Source: Candidatus Melainabacteria bacterium (GTDB taxonomy: Bacteria > Cyanobacteriota > Vampirovibrionia > Obscuribacterales > Obscuribacteraceae). Taken from it: a stretch of 64,000 bases of DNA. How positions within the stretch are numbered: position 1 is the first letter of the stretch; the number at the start of each line of letters is the position of its first letter. Of the stretch, positions 1-9,784 are shown in pieces. The notes beneath the pieces were generated by a model. It made no database searches. It had not been told where the DNA came from and saw only the letters and a list, made by a program, of their open reading frames with translations. Made by a program: the position numbers and the translations under genes. The stretch spans positions 62,001-126,000 of the forward strand of contig CP064963.1 in assembly GCA_016699165.1 (NCBI GenBank), read 5' to 3'.

Positions 1-797
1 AGCAAACTTGTCGAAAGCATTACTCTGATTTGAGCCTGCTGATCGGATGGAAAGGCATCGATAATACGATCTAAGCTTTGAGCGGCTGAGCTTGTGTGCA
101 CCGTACTAAATACCAGATGTCCTGTTTCAGACGCAGTGAGCGCCAGGTGAATAGTTTCGAGATCACGCATTTCACCCACTAAAATGACGTCTGGATCCTC
201 ACGCAAAGCGGCTCTCAGTGCGTTTGTAAAAGATTTGGTATCAGTTCCAAGTTCGCGTTGTGAAATAACCGATTTTTTGTCTCGATGCAAAAATTCGATA
301 GGATCTTCGACAGTCAAAATGTGTTGTGACTGATTCATATTTATATGATCAATCATGGACGCAAGCGAAGTCGATTTTCCAGATCCTGTGGGACCTGTGA
401 CAAGCACTAGTCCGCGGGGTCTATTGGTTAGGTCTATACAGATTTCAGGCAGGCCTAAATCAAGTATGGCTGGAATTTGGGTGTTTATCACGCGAAAGGC
501 AGCTGCTGTAGCTCCCCTATCTTTATATATGTTCGCTCTGAACCGACCAAGTCCTTCGATACCAAAACTGAAATCTAACTCGCAAGTTTCGGATAAATGT
601 TTTTTCTGATCGTCACTCAAATATGGATAGACCAATTCTTCAACATCGCCTTTTTGTAATTCGGGTAAAGGTGTGCGAATGAGCGCACCGGACACACGAA
701 TAATTGGTGGCTGTCCTGGTTTTAAATGTAAATCTGAAGCCCCGCGATCGAGCACCAGTTGTACAATTTCGGGCAATTCAATATCTTGAGGGCTCAT
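1..797 (-). CDS. pilT: Type IV pilus retraction ATPase PilT (3' end cut by window edge)
   Basis: Hexameric cytoplasmic ATPase of the type II/IV secretion superfamily that powers pilus retraction and twitching motility. About 265 residues are visible from the ATG at 797; the C-terminus lies beyond position 1. The Walker A motif GPTGSGKST is encoded near 375-400. It is followed by the Asp-box segment LTVEDPIEF, a Walker B region DPDVILVGEMRDLET and the His-box segment GHLVFSTVHTSSA, in the order and spacing of PilT. The N-terminal stretch with GASDLHLKPGQPP is also typical of PilT rather than PilB. It starts 7 bases after the pilB stop on the same strand, so the two are probably co-transcribed, and pilC may follow outside the window. 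The family is clear; the paralogue type (PilT or PilU) is less certain. Confidence 0.93.
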   Translation of the reverse strand, partial: MSPQDIELPEIVQLVLDRGASDLHLKPGQPPIIRVSGALIRTPLPELQKGDVEELVYPYLSDDQKKHLSETCELDFSFGIEGLGRFRANIYKDRGATAAAFRVINTQIPAILDLGLPEICIDLTNRPRGLVLVTGPTGSGKSTSLASMIDHINMNQSQHILTVEDPIEFLHRDKKSVISQRELGTDTKSFTNALRAALREDPDVILVGEMRDLETIHLALTASETGHLVFSTVHTSSAAQSLDRIIDAFPSDQQAQIRVMLSTSL

Positions 798-804
798 TTA
801 AAAC

Positions 805-2910
805 TCACTTCTTTTTCTTCTTGCCGTTAATAGAATCGTAATTTGACTGAATATGGCTTGTATTGCCGTTTTTTGGCGCAAAACAATATGGACAATTAGT
901 CCAGCTTCCCATCACTTCTGCATGACAGTTGTGACAAGATAATTCTTCTGATGCTTCAGCTGCAGTTAAACCGCATTTGGGACAAGAAGTCCAATCTTCT
1001 TTTTGCAATGTGCCGCAACGAAGACACGAGACTTTTAAATCGTGTTGACAGAAAGGACATTTTACAAAATCGTCTGTAATTGGATTTCGGCATTTGGTGC
1101 AAAGTTTGTCATCGCCCGAGTTATCTGCAAGCGTTACGCGCACCACTTCTTCGACCGTGGTTTTGCCTTGTGCCACTAATCTTATGCTGTAATCTTTTAA
1201 GGGAACCATGCCAGACTGTTTGGCAGCCAGACGAATCATGGCTGTGGGTGATCCTTTGCAAATTAGCTCGCGAATATCATCGTTTAAGCGCATTACTTCA
1301 AACACACCAATTCGGTTTTTATATCCGGTGCCATTACAGCTTTCGCATCCTTTTGATTGTCTGAAAACGGGCATGTTATTTTCATTCAATCGCATTTTGT
1401 AATAGGCGACGCTTGAGGCGGCAATATGTTCTTGCTCTTTGTCTAAAAGTCCTAAGTAGCGAAGAGTGGCTAATTCAGGTACATAATCTTGAGCGCAATC
1501 TTCGCAGATTGAGCGCAATAGTCGCTGAGCGATCACACCAATGGTAGCCGATGCCACCAAATATGGGTCCACTTCCATTTCGGATAATCTTGTTATTGCA
1601 CCAGGTGCGTCGTTTGTGTGAAGGGTAGTAAAAACTAAGTGACCAGTGAGAGCGGCTTCAACAGCTATTTTTGCCGTTTCTCTATCGCGCGTTTCTCCCA
1701 CAAGCATGATATCTGGATCCTGGCGCAAAAAGTGACGCAGAATCTTGGCAAAATCAAGTCCTTTTTCACGTAGAACCTGGACTTGGGTTATGCCGGCCAT
1801 TTCGTATTCAATTGGATCTTCGGCGGTACAGATATTTACTTCTGGCGTGTTGCGCTCAGCTAGCGCTGAATACAAGGTTGTCGTTTTTCCAGAACCGGTT
1901 GGTCCAGTTACAAAAATTATGCCGTAGGGCTTTTTGATCATCTCGCGAATCATTTCTAAAGTTTCTGATTCGGTTATTAATTTCTCCAGTCCAAGATTGG
2001 TGGCAGACTTGTCTAATTGACGCATAACAAGCTTTTCGCCGTGTTTGGTAGGAATGGTCGAGACACGAAAATCGACATCTTTACCATTGAAGCGCACACG
2101 AATACGTCCATCTTGAGGCAGTCTGCGCTCAGCAATATCTAAATCTGCCATGATTTTAAAACGCGAAATCAAGGCTGGATGAACAACTTTGGGTAAACTT
2201 TTGTCTGCGTACAAAACGCCGTCTAGTCTATAGCGAAGCGAAATTGCCTTGTCTTGCGGTTCTATGTGCACATCTGAGCAGGCTTTTTGAATTGCTTTGG
2301 CCAATATCTGACTGGCAAGTCTCACTACAGGGGCATCTTGAGCCTGTCTTGCAAGGTCGAGGTCGTTAATTTCTTCAGTTAATTCTTGAGCGACATCAAG
2401 CGAGCCCAAATCTACTTCTTGATCAAGAATAGATGTGTCACCAGACTGGCGCAAATCGTCTTCTTGTTTGCGATTGGCGGCATAAACTGTTTCCATAAAA
2501 TGTTGAAAATCGTCTTCGGTGCAAACAGCAGGATGTACCGAAATGCCCTTGAGCCTGTATCGCACATCGTCTAGCGCAAGCAAATTACTGGGGTTGACCA
2601 TTGCTAGAGTCAATTTATTATCGGTCTGGCCGACAGGCACAACCTGGTGCTGACGCATAAGTTTTTCTGGCAGCATATTGAGGATGCCAGTGTCAGGATT
2701 AAGCTTGGAAAGTGAAACGTAGCCCACCCCAAATTGCAGTTCTAGCGCGTTTTTCAGGTGCTTTTCATTAGCAAGGCCAAGGCGCGACAAAATGAGACTT
2801 ATTGGCTCTCCGGTTTTGAGACGTTCTTGCTGGACAAGTTTGAGCTCGTCTGAGGTTATAAGCCCGTTATCGACCAGTAATTCGCCAATTTCTTTCTTTA
2901 TTAGAGCCAT
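805..2910 (-). CDS. pilB: Type IV pilus assembly ATPase PilB with extra C-terminal zinc ribbons
   Basis: 701-residue assembly motor that drives pilin polymerisation at the inner membrane. Residues about 1-150 form a GspE/MshE-type N-terminal domain. The ATPase core follows, with Walker A GPTGSGKTT near residue 336, a Walker B region DPDIMLVGETRD near 398 and a His box GHLVFTTLHTNDA. The PilB/GspE zinc tetracysteine is present as CEDC (about 468) and CESC (about 523). The protein is longer than the usual 560-580 residues because of a tail (about 600-690) with three consecutive CxxC-x(10-12)-CxxC ribbons, starting CTKC, CLRC and CHNC, followed by a lysine-rich end. The tail is unusual for this family and could bind protein or nucleic acid partners (inference). 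pilT follows after 7 bases. The 116-base region upstream is shared with the divergent gene at 3027. Confidence 0.93.
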   Translation of the reverse strand: MALIKKEIGELLVDNGLITSDELKLVQQERLKTGEPISLILSRLGLANEKHLKNALELQFGVGYVSLSKLNPDTGILNMLPEKLMRQHQVVPVGQTDNKLTLAMVNPSNLLALDDVRYRLKGISVHPAVCTEDDFQHFMETVYAANRKQEDDLRQSGDTSILDQEVDLGSLDVAQELTEEINDLDLARQAQDAPVVRLASQILAKAIQKACSDVHIEPQDKAISLRYRLDGVLYADKSLPKVVHPALISRFKIMADLDIAERRLPQDGRIRVRFNGKDVDFRVSTIPTKHGEKLVMRQLDKSATNLGLEKLITESETLEMIREMIKKPYGIIFVTGPTGSGKTTTLYSALAERNTPEVNICTAEDPIEYEMAGITQVQVLREKGLDFAKILRHFLRQDPDIMLVGETRDRETAKIAVEAALTGHLVFTTLHTNDAPGAITRLSEMEVDPYLVASATIGVIAQRLLRSICEDCAQDYVPELATLRYLGLLDKEQEHIAASSVAYYKMRLNENNMPVFRQSKGCESCNGTGYKNRIGVFEVMRLNDDIRELICKGSPTAMIRLAAKQSGMVPLKDYSIRLVAQGKTTVEEVVRVTLADNSGDDKLCTKCRNPITDDFVKCPFCQHDLKVSCLRCGTLQKEDWTSCPKCGLTAAEASEELSCHNCHAEVMGSWTNCPYCFAPKNGNTSHIQSNYDSINGKKKKK

Positions 2911-3026
2911 GTTGCCAAAAATTCCAGTAGAAACGCTAGATGTGGTCTAGTGAAAATATTCCCCACTTTCAAAGCTTAATACTGCTTACTATAAGGTATG
3001 AATGAAAGCAGAGACAAAAAGCCTAA

Positions 3027-4346
3027 ATGAGCGCTGAAGAAGAAAAGATCTATCCTGAGCTGATTGGTACATCCCTTTCGCACAAGCTCTACAGCCTGGT
3101 CAAAGTGGCTGTGGTCTTCTATGGGCTTATTTTCATTATATTTTTTGCCAACGATTTCTGGTTTGGCCTCGATTTATTTACTCTTTCTTTTGCACTTGCG
3201 CCGCTAATTCTTTTTTGTGCACATTTGTTTTTATCCTTCCAAGAAAGCGCTTTTGGCTGCCACTTCTTTTGCCCGCTCTTTTTTGAACATCCAGTAATGC
3301 CATATAGAATTTGGCTTGAGACTTGCACTAAAGGTGGTGAGTCGAGTCAAAGTGGCAAGTTTGTTCAGCAAGAAGGCTTCTTACTTGGAAATCAAATGGT
3401 GCCATTTGCTCAAATAAGCTTGATTGAGCTGTCTTTCTGGGGTAATTTGATTTTTTATTCCAATACAATTGCCGAGCCCATTTACAAAAATGGCAAAGCT
3501 CGAAGCGGTCAAATATTATTCAAAGTGCCAATAAGTGCCACCCCTCCGCCAAATCAGCGCAAGTTTTTCAATCTGATTAAGGACCGTCAGATTAAGCTTA
3601 ATCAAAGACTGGAAAAGCTCATTATTCGCCAGAATAGTTTGAGCGAAAAAAGGTTTGGCAGACTTTTGTTTAAGTTCGAAGAATACGTTCCGCTCATTGG
3701 TGCGTGTGCGTTTATCTTAATATTTTTGGATTTCACCATCTCGACTTGTCTTTATTTAGACACGCACAAACACTATTTCTTGAGTCAAAAAGAAGCAAGA
3801 CAAAAACATGCGGACCTGGCAAGGCTCGAATTTGCTCTAGCAGACTCAATGCAGACAAAAGCTGGACAAATGATATTCTCTCCAGTTAAAAGTGCGCTCT
3901 TCCACACCGGTGCTGCCGCAAGCCGGCTCTGGCAGGCGCGAGCAGAGGCACTCTATCACCAGGGTATGCACAAAGAGGCAATTGAGGCTCTGGCGAAAGC
4001 TTGTGATTATTTGCCAAGCAATTACAAAATGAGCTTAGAAATGGCTCGCTGGTTGAGCAAAGAAGGCGATAAGTCGGGTGCTCGCACTTATGTCATGAAG
4101 GCGGTTGATGCCAATTCAGACAGTATGATTTCGAGACTTTTAATACTCAATTGGCTTTATGCCGATAAAAAGAAGATTCAAGCACAGCATATGCAAAAAA
4201 TTTACCTGGATAATCTAGACCAGGATCTGTTTGGTGAAGAGCCAGTCTGGCCGCCAGGTGGCAGCCGAGTGGTTAAAGAGGGTTGGGTGCGTGATGACCT
4301 CGATTATCTTTTGCAAGAACTGCAAAGAGGATACTGGTCGCATTAA
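3027..4346 (+). CDS. Membrane-anchored TPR protein, function unknown
   Basis: 439-residue protein with two predicted N-terminal membrane helices (about residues 22-42 and 50-70), a soluble middle region and a third helix near 222-245. The C-terminal half (about 295-370) has TPR-like helix pairs, such as the segment ALYHQGMHKEAIEALAKACDYL, that probably mediate protein contacts. I do not recognise the middle region. The start is the ATG at 3027; upstream ATGs at 2998 and 3002 are out of frame. The next gene begins 50 bases downstream on the same strand, so the two may be co-transcribed. The divergent neighbour is pilB, which is only weak evidence for a link to pili. Confidence 0.75.
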   Translation: MSAEEEKIYPELIGTSLSHKLYSLVKVAVVFYGLIFIIFFANDFWFGLDLFTLSFALAPLILFCAHLFLSFQESAFGCHFFCPLFFEHPVMPYRIWLETCTKGGESSQSGKFVQQEGFLLGNQMVPFAQISLIELSFWGNLIFYSNTIAEPIYKNGKARSGQILFKVPISATPPPNQRKFFNLIKDRQIKLNQRLEKLIIRQNSLSEKRFGRLLFKFEEYVPLIGACAFILIFLDFTISTCLYLDTHKHYFLSQKEARQKHADLARLEFALADSMQTKAGQMIFSPVKSALFHTGAAASRLWQARAEALYHQGMHKEAIEALAKACDYLPSNYKMSLEMARWLSKEGDKSGARTYVMKAVDANSDSMISRLLILNWLYADKKKIQAQHMQKIYLDNLDQDLFGEEPVWPPGGSRVVKEGWVRDDLDYLLQELQRGYWSH

Positions 4347-4395
4347 GATCCAAATAAAATTTGGGTATAAATTTGAGGGATTTCAGAGGTGAATT

Positions 4396-5605
4396 GTGTC
4401 TGATAGTATTGATGACCAAGGCAATCAAGAGGACATTCAAACTCATGTGATGGACGCAGCTGGCGACCAGAAAAAAGGTGGCAAGGCGAAAGAGCCCAAA
4501 GCTGCTATGGAATTTTCTTTGATGATGGCGCCACTGGCATTGATTGGTATCATCGTAAGCTGCCTGGGATTTCTTGCCCTTGCAAGCGTTGAAGGCGACA
4601 TAGGTTGGCTTGCCGAAATGTGCGCCAGCTTGCGCTGTCAAATTGTGGTTGTACTGTTAATTAGCGCACTGCCATTTTTGTTCACACGCTCACTTCGACT
4701 GGTATCACTGTTGTTAGTTATTTTGGCTTTGGCAAATGTTGCTCTGGTGTCGCCAATTCTATTGCCAGCTAAACAAAAGCTGATGCCAAAGACTTTTTGA
4801 GTTTTCAAGTTTTGCAGACTAATCTAGAGAATAAAAAAGCGTATGAAGAAATAGTCAAGCAAGTGCAAGACCTTGGTCCAGATATTTTTTGTGTCGAAAA
4901 TCTAGACGAAGACTCATCCAGACGTTTGAACGAACAATTGCCTTTCTATCATAGAGGCGGCGAATTTCCTGATGCAAAAGGCACCGGCATTGGTATCTTT
5001 TGCAATCATCCAATGAGCGACATGCAAGTGAAGAAAGTTGCCCTGACAAATTGCCAGTGGTTATGGCTAAAGTCAAATTCGAGTTTGGCGATTGTAATAT
5101 CGTTGCCTTAAGCGCTCCAGCACCTGCAGATGCAGCCTCATTTAAAAAGAGAAACGCGTATTTGGATGCAGTCGGCAAGGAAGTATCGCAATTGCAGGGA
5201 CCTGTTGTTGTAACTGGATTGTTTAATGTCACACCGTATGGTGCTGCATTTGCGAATTGGATTAAGACTTACAATTTAATAGATGGTCGCGTCGGCAATG
5301 GCTTTAATCCTAACTTACATTTTGGACCAACCGATATTGTAATCAACAGATTTCCAGTGGATCATTTTTTAGTTAGTCAAAATGTTGAAGTGCAGAAATA
5401 TTCAGTCAAGCCAAATAGTCTGGGCGGCTCGCATGCTCCTATTTTAGGAAGATTTCAAATAGATGAAGCGTCAGCCACTGCATCTGGTTCTGCACCATCT
5501 GCAACGCCTGTTTCTACTCCTTCTGTTACCGAAGAAAAAGCTGAAACTAAAGAGCCTGCAGAAGAGCACTCTAAAAAAACGCCTAAGAAAAGAAAGTCCA
5601 GATAA
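4396..5605 (+). pseudogene. Membrane-anchored endonuclease/exonuclease/phosphatase (EEP) fold protein, broken by two frameshifts
   Basis: Three reading frames together spell one EEP-family protein. Bases 4396-about 4776 (GTG start, AGAGGTG ribosome site at 4385) encode three membrane helices. Frame two (about 4773-5050) gives an N-terminal EEP segment with FQVLQTNL and GPDIFCVEN, and frame three (about 5050-5605) gives the C-terminal EEP half. Each junction is repaired by adding one base: in the A-run near 4775-4778 and near 5048-5055. The repaired protein would be about 403 residues. Catalytic signatures are also altered by eye: GDFN reads GLFN and the terminal SDH reads GSH. The tail is low-complexity and Lys/Glu-rich. 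If the breaks are real, translation could restart at TTG 4797, which overlaps the first stop. Sequencing error is an alternative. The stop abuts that of the convergent gene at 5606. Confidence 0.72.
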
Positions 5606-6922
5606 CTAGAGATTATTCTGTTTTTTACTTTCTGCCACTGTATTTGGTGCGCCAAGTGCTTGAGCTGTTTTTTGATTTTTTGCTATGGCATCAGCAACCG
5701 AAGTCAGAAGTTTTTTGCCGCCATGCTGATTCATGTGTACACAGTCTATGTAGTCGTTAGTGACAAATAGTTTGTCATCGTCTAAATGGTCTACAAAAAC
5801 AGCGTCGTGTTTGAGGCAAGTATCGCCGATATAGGTCTTAAAAGAAGTCCAGAATGTCTGGGGAAGCAACTCTCTGTTTGGCCACATGTTAGGCATGCCG
5901 ACCACTACTACTTTTATGTTTTGGTTCTGGCAAAAAGTGAGAAACTCTTCGAAATATTTTTTCTGGGCAGTATACATCGGCACATCAGCGCTCTTATAAC
6001 GCTTGGTGTATTCGCGCATGTTGTCCATGAAGTCGAAGCGCATGCCAGGATGAATAATTTGAGTAGCAGGTTTTACTTCGGTTAGCTTTCCATAGATAGC
6101 ATCGAGTATGGTGGCATTGCCAGTTTTGGTCTCTTTGTCACTGGCGCCATCTTGAGCGCCATCGCCTTTGGATTCATCGTCTCTTGCTACCAGGTCTTTG
6201 TCTTCGTTTATACTCAAATCAAATTTATTGAGTACGCGATCGCCTGCGTGCTTAATGCTCAGGGCAACAGTGTTTTTGAGCAATTTGAGCGGGAGCATTT
6301 CATTTATAGTCCAGTCCATTCTGGAATAAATGCTGTTGAAATTAGAGTCGGCAAATTGTCCAAGCTCGGTATAAGGAGACATGAAATGAAAAGTCTCTGT
6401 CGATGCGCATGAGGGCATGAGGTTATCGATAAAGTCGCGTGGATTGACTCCCAGCACCACAAGTTTTGGTTTGTGCTTATCGGTAAACAAAGTCTTTGCA
6501 ATAATGTACTGGTCAGAGATCATTGCTCCGCCAAGAGCAAACAAACAGGTGTGAGTATCAACGCCAGTTCGCTCTTTTATTAGTTGAGAAAGAAAGCGAC
6601 TATTTTTGTCTGTGACACAATCTACATTTACGTTTTGCGAATCTGATTCGATGGCAAAACTAGCTGATGCCATTTGCGAGCTTCCCATCAATGCTATTTG
6701 GGCATCTGGGTGTTTGACTAGATAATTGCGTGTGACCCACCAGATCCAGTTGCCTTCTTGTCTTTTCTCACTGGGACTGGATGTAATAGTCTGGGCTGTC
6801 ATTTCTTGCTTAGGTTGGAAAACCAAATTTATAAAAAGCAGATTGACCAGGGTGTAACCAATCAAGGCTGATAGAAATGTGGTGGCGTACCATTTTTTGT
6901 ATTGATTTGGTTCCAGATTCAT
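5606..6922 (-). CDS. SGNH-fold membrane protein of the polysaccharide O-acetylation cassette (second copy)
   Basis: 438 residues with one N-terminal membrane helix (about 12-35) and a large extracytoplasmic domain. An SGNH/GDSL-like block I reads ALMGSSQMASAS near residue 78. The C-terminal catalytic Asp/His pair lies in DYIDCVHMNQHGG near 395. This layout resembles AlgJ/AlgX/DUF1574-type proteins, which receive acetyl groups from an MBOAT protein and transfer them to a polysaccharide; the specific substrate is unknown. The start codon overlaps the stop of the upstream SGNH gene by 4 bases (ATGA), suggesting translational coupling. A charged insert (about residues 230-270) separates the two halves. 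It is the last gene of the three-gene unit 9625-5606. Confidence 0.78.
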   Translation of the reverse strand: MNLEPNQYKKWYATTFLSALIGYTLVNLLFINLVFQPKQEMTAQTITSSPSEKRQEGNWIWWVTRNYLVKHPDAQIALMGSSQMASASFAIESDSQNVNVDCVTDKNSRFLSQLIKERTGVDTHTCLFALGGAMISDQYIIAKTLFTDKHKPKLVVLGVNPRDFIDNLMPSCASTETFHFMSPYTELGQFADSNFNSIYSRMDWTINEMLPLKLLKNTVALSIKHAGDRVLNKFDLSINEDKDLVARDDESKGDGAQDGASDKETKTGNATILDAIYGKLTEVKPATQIIHPGMRFDFMDNMREYTKRYKSADVPMYTAQKKYFEEFLTFCQNQNIKVVVVGMPNMWPNRELLPQTFWTSFKTYIGDTCLKHDAVFVDHLDDDKLFVTNDYIDCVHMNQHGGKKLLTSVADAIAKNQKTAQALGAPNTVAESKKQNNL

Positions 6923-8151
6923 TTTTTGGTACCTGCAATTTCAGGAGCTACCAGTTCGATGAATTTCATTCCACCGCGCGCATTCATGTGCACTCCATCT
7001 CTGAAGTCTGTTTTGGGAAATACTTTAGGATTGTTTAAGTCTACGAATTTGACATCGAAAGTTTTAGAAAAATCTCTAAGTGCAGTCATATAGTTTTGGT
7101 AGTGGTGCCTGGGCAGAAGCGCCATGTTTACTTCGGTAATAGGCATATTGACTATGATTAGCTTGGCTTTCTTTTCTTTGCACTGTTGTGAAAGTTGGCG
7201 CAAGAAATAAAGCTGAGCATCAAAGACCGCAGGATTAGGTCTTCTGTAACGCAAGAAATATTCAAATGTATTGTCGATGAATTCGTGTGGTTTGGTGAGG
7301 TCCTCAGGCGCACACATTGAGGCTGCTGGATGGAACTCAGCTCCTTTGTATGCAGGCAATAAGGCTTTTCTATCCCAATAAGTAAAAGTGGTGTTTTCGT
7401 ATGATGGGAAAATCTTGATCAAAAAGTTTTCCAGATTGTGAAACCATTTGGTTTGAATTTCAGCCGATCTATCATATAGATAAACACAACGCTCAAGCAA
7501 AGCGTTTGCTTTGTCCCAGAAATACTGGTGATAGTGAGCATTTACTCTAGGTTTCAGCTCTATCATGCGGCGCAGATACTTATACGATTCAGTATCAGAA
7601 GCACTCTGAAAAGAACTGTCGAAGAAGTCGCGCGGAGCAAGTCCATAAACTACAGTCGAGCCTTCTTTTAAATGATCGCTTAAAGCCATAAAGATCAAAA
7701 GCGCATCCGATGGCATTTGACCAGGTCCGCTCAAATTGACGGTTTGCTGTTTGGGAATTCCGTTAATTTCAAGTTGCTTGTCCATATACTCGGACTTATG
7801 GTGCAAAATAATATCGAGTGGTTTGCCTGAACTTGTGGCATCAGCGGTGGTGACAGCTGCCACCATCACAGACGAGCCAAGAAGAGCCACGTCGTATGTG
7901 TTATTTGTAGGCTTTATGTCGTTAACCATCCACCAGAGCCAACCGCGATATGGATAAAATTCGCGATTGAACTTGATTGGATTTATAAACATCATCGAAG
8001 CATTCAAAATTGCAAATGCCGATAGCGCCACCAAGAAAAGCGACTTGGGGCGCATTGGGAGTAGAATCTCATAGGCTTCGGGGTGAACCCTTGGTTGCCT
8101 AATTTGAGTTTCTTGTCTCAGACTTTCGTTATCTGGACTCATTTGACTCAC
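6919..8151 (-). CDS. SGNH-fold membrane protein of the polysaccharide O-acetylation cassette (first copy)
   Basis: 410 residues with a short cytoplasmic N-terminus and one membrane helix near 35-58, then a periplasmic SGNH-like domain. The putative nucleophile block is ALLGSSVMVAAV near residue 88 and the Asp/His pair is in DFRDGVHMNARGG near 390. The overall arrangement matches the gene at 5606, so the pair probably arose by duplication, although their middle regions have diverged strongly. It lies 22 bases after the MBOAT gene and overlaps the next SGNH gene by 4 bases. By analogy with alginate and cellulose acetylation systems, it probably acts on an exported polysaccharide (inference). 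Confidence 0.78.
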   Translation of the reverse strand: MSQMSPDNESLRQETQIRQPRVHPEAYEILLPMRPKSLFLVALSAFAILNASMMFINPIKFNREFYPYRGWLWWMVNDIKPTNNTYDVALLGSSVMVAAVTTADATSSGKPLDIILHHKSEYMDKQLEINGIPKQQTVNLSGPGQMPSDALLIFMALSDHLKEGSTVVYGLAPRDFFDSSFQSASDTESYKYLRRMIELKPRVNAHYHQYFWDKANALLERCVYLYDRSAEIQTKWFHNLENFLIKIFPSYENTTFTYWDRKALLPAYKGAEFHPAASMCAPEDLTKPHEFIDNTFEYFLRYRRPNPAVFDAQLYFLRQLSQQCKEKKAKLIIVNMPITEVNMALLPRHHYQNYMTALRDFSKTFDVKFVDLNNPKVFPKTDFRDGVHMNARGGMKFIELVAPEIAGTKK

Positions 8152-8173
8152 AAAACTAATCCTTGTCTTTGGG

Positions 8174-9625
8174 TTAGAACTGGAAGTAGATGAAGCGAGG
8201 TGATGAGTCGGGGCTGAATATGGTCAATAGACACATAAGAGCCACCATCACGCCAACTTGTACAGGCCATGCGGGTTTTTGATAGAACTGTTTGGTGCTC
8301 AACCAATTCACAGCCACATGCGAAATCATCAAGATAGGCAAGAGCACAACCAATGCTGGGAATATGATTGGGTCACGAATCTTGAGCACTTCTAATTGCG
8401 ATAGGCTGAAATTCATCAACTCTTGTGGTGCCATCATTAGTTTGCCGATAATTTCAAAAGCCGATTTAGAAGTTTCAGCTCTGAAAAATACCCAACCAAT
8501 ACACACTACATGGAATGTGAATACCACTGAGGCTGCGTGGTAGAACTTGTTTTCCAAAATTTCTTTGGTCATGCCAAGCTTCTCGCTTACGCGCTGCCAC
8601 TCGCGGTGCAAAATTAGCACCACGCCTTGATAGACACCCCACAAGAAGAAGTGCATAGCAGCACCGTGCCAGAGACCACCAAGAGCCATCGTTATAAATA
8701 AATTGCGATAGACTTTGACGCGATCACAACGCGAACCACCTAGTGGAATAAATAGATAGTCTCTCAACCAAGTCGAAAGGCTTATGTGCCAACGGTTCCA
8801 GAAATCGGCAACGTTTGAGGCAAGATAAGGCAGGTTGAAGTTTATTGGGACTTTATAGCCAAAGAGCATGGCTGAACCGCGAGCAATGTCGGTGTAACCG
8901 GCAAAGTCGAGGAAGATTTGAAATGCAAATGCATAAGTCAAAATCCACATATCTATAGATGTGAATTTTTCAGGATGGGCAAATCCTGCTTGCACAACTA
9001 GAGCCAGGTTATCTGCAATCAAAACCTTTTTAGCCAGACCCATCAAAATGAGCTGCATACCTTCATCTACATATTCCCATTTGAATTTTGCTTTCAAATC
9101 CAATTGAGGAATGAAGTCCTGGTATCTCTTAATGGGACCTGCAATTTGGGTAGGGAAGAAAGAAGCAAATAGTGCAAACTGCGGAAGACTTTTGACTTCG
9201 GGCTTACCTTTATAAACTTCGACTGCGTAGTGAATGAATTCGAAAACGAAGAACGAAATTCCCAGAGGTAAAATGATATTGAGGTGCGGTTCTTTCCAAT
9301 CGATATGCATCAAATTGAGACCGTCTTTGACAGTATCGAAGGCGAAAGTAGTGTACTTAAATATTGCTAACATAAGTAAGTTAGCGGCGACAATTAAACC
9401 AAGCCAGAGTTTTTTGCGCTCTGGTTGTTTATTGAGCAGTTTGACCAGGAAGAAGTTGCCTATGGTCAGACCTGCTATGAGAAGACCATACATTGGCTTC
9501 CACGACATGTAGAACACGTAGCTGGCTATTAGAAGTAGGGCGACGCGTGCCTTGTGAGGAGCTAACCAGTAAAGTAAGAAAACTACTGGCAGGAAGACAA
9601 GATATTGCAGGCTGTTGAATAACAC
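8174..9625 (-). CDS. MBOAT-family membrane-bound O-acyltransferase (AlgI-like)
   Basis: 483-residue polytopic membrane protein of the MBOAT family, resembling AlgI/PatA. It begins MLFNSLQYLVFLPVVFLLYWL, as these proteins usually do. The conserved region with FLDFAGYTDIARGSAMLFG, then FWNRWHISLSTWLRDYLFIPLGG, is present. The invariant catalytic His lies in GGLWHGAAMHFFLWG near residue 317. It probably moves acetyl groups across the inner membrane for transfer to an exopolysaccharide by the two SGNH proteins encoded immediately downstream. The three genes run on one strand with gaps of 22 and -4 bases. No polysaccharide synthase is visible nearby, so the acceptor polymer is unknown. Confidence 0.93.
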   Translation of the reverse strand: MLFNSLQYLVFLPVVFLLYWLAPHKARVALLLIASYVFYMSWKPMYGLLIAGLTIGNFFLVKLLNKQPERKKLWLGLIVAANLLMLAIFKYTTFAFDTVKDGLNLMHIDWKEPHLNIILPLGISFFVFEFIHYAVEVYKGKPEVKSLPQFALFASFFPTQIAGPIKRYQDFIPQLDLKAKFKWEYVDEGMQLILMGLAKKVLIADNLALVVQAGFAHPEKFTSIDMWILTYAFAFQIFLDFAGYTDIARGSAMLFGYKVPINFNLPYLASNVADFWNRWHISLSTWLRDYLFIPLGGSRCDRVKVYRNLFITMALGGLWHGAAMHFFLWGVYQGVVLILHREWQRVSEKLGMTKEILENKFYHAASVVFTFHVVCIGWVFFRAETSKSAFEIIGKLMMAPQELMNFSLSQLEVLKIRDPIIFPALVVLLPILMISHVAVNWLSTKQFYQKPAWPVQVGVMVALMCLLTIFSPDSSPRFIYFQF

Positions 9626-9784
9626 TGGGTTTCTCCGCTAATTTTCGCCATATCAAGTGGGACGGCAAGAATCATACAATAATAGATTCCAAGTACGCCT
9701 CTAATAAGAGGTTTGTATTAATCTAAAATGCTTTAAAAAATGTCAGCAATCAAAATAAGCTTCGTCTAATAAGCGCTCAAAAAG

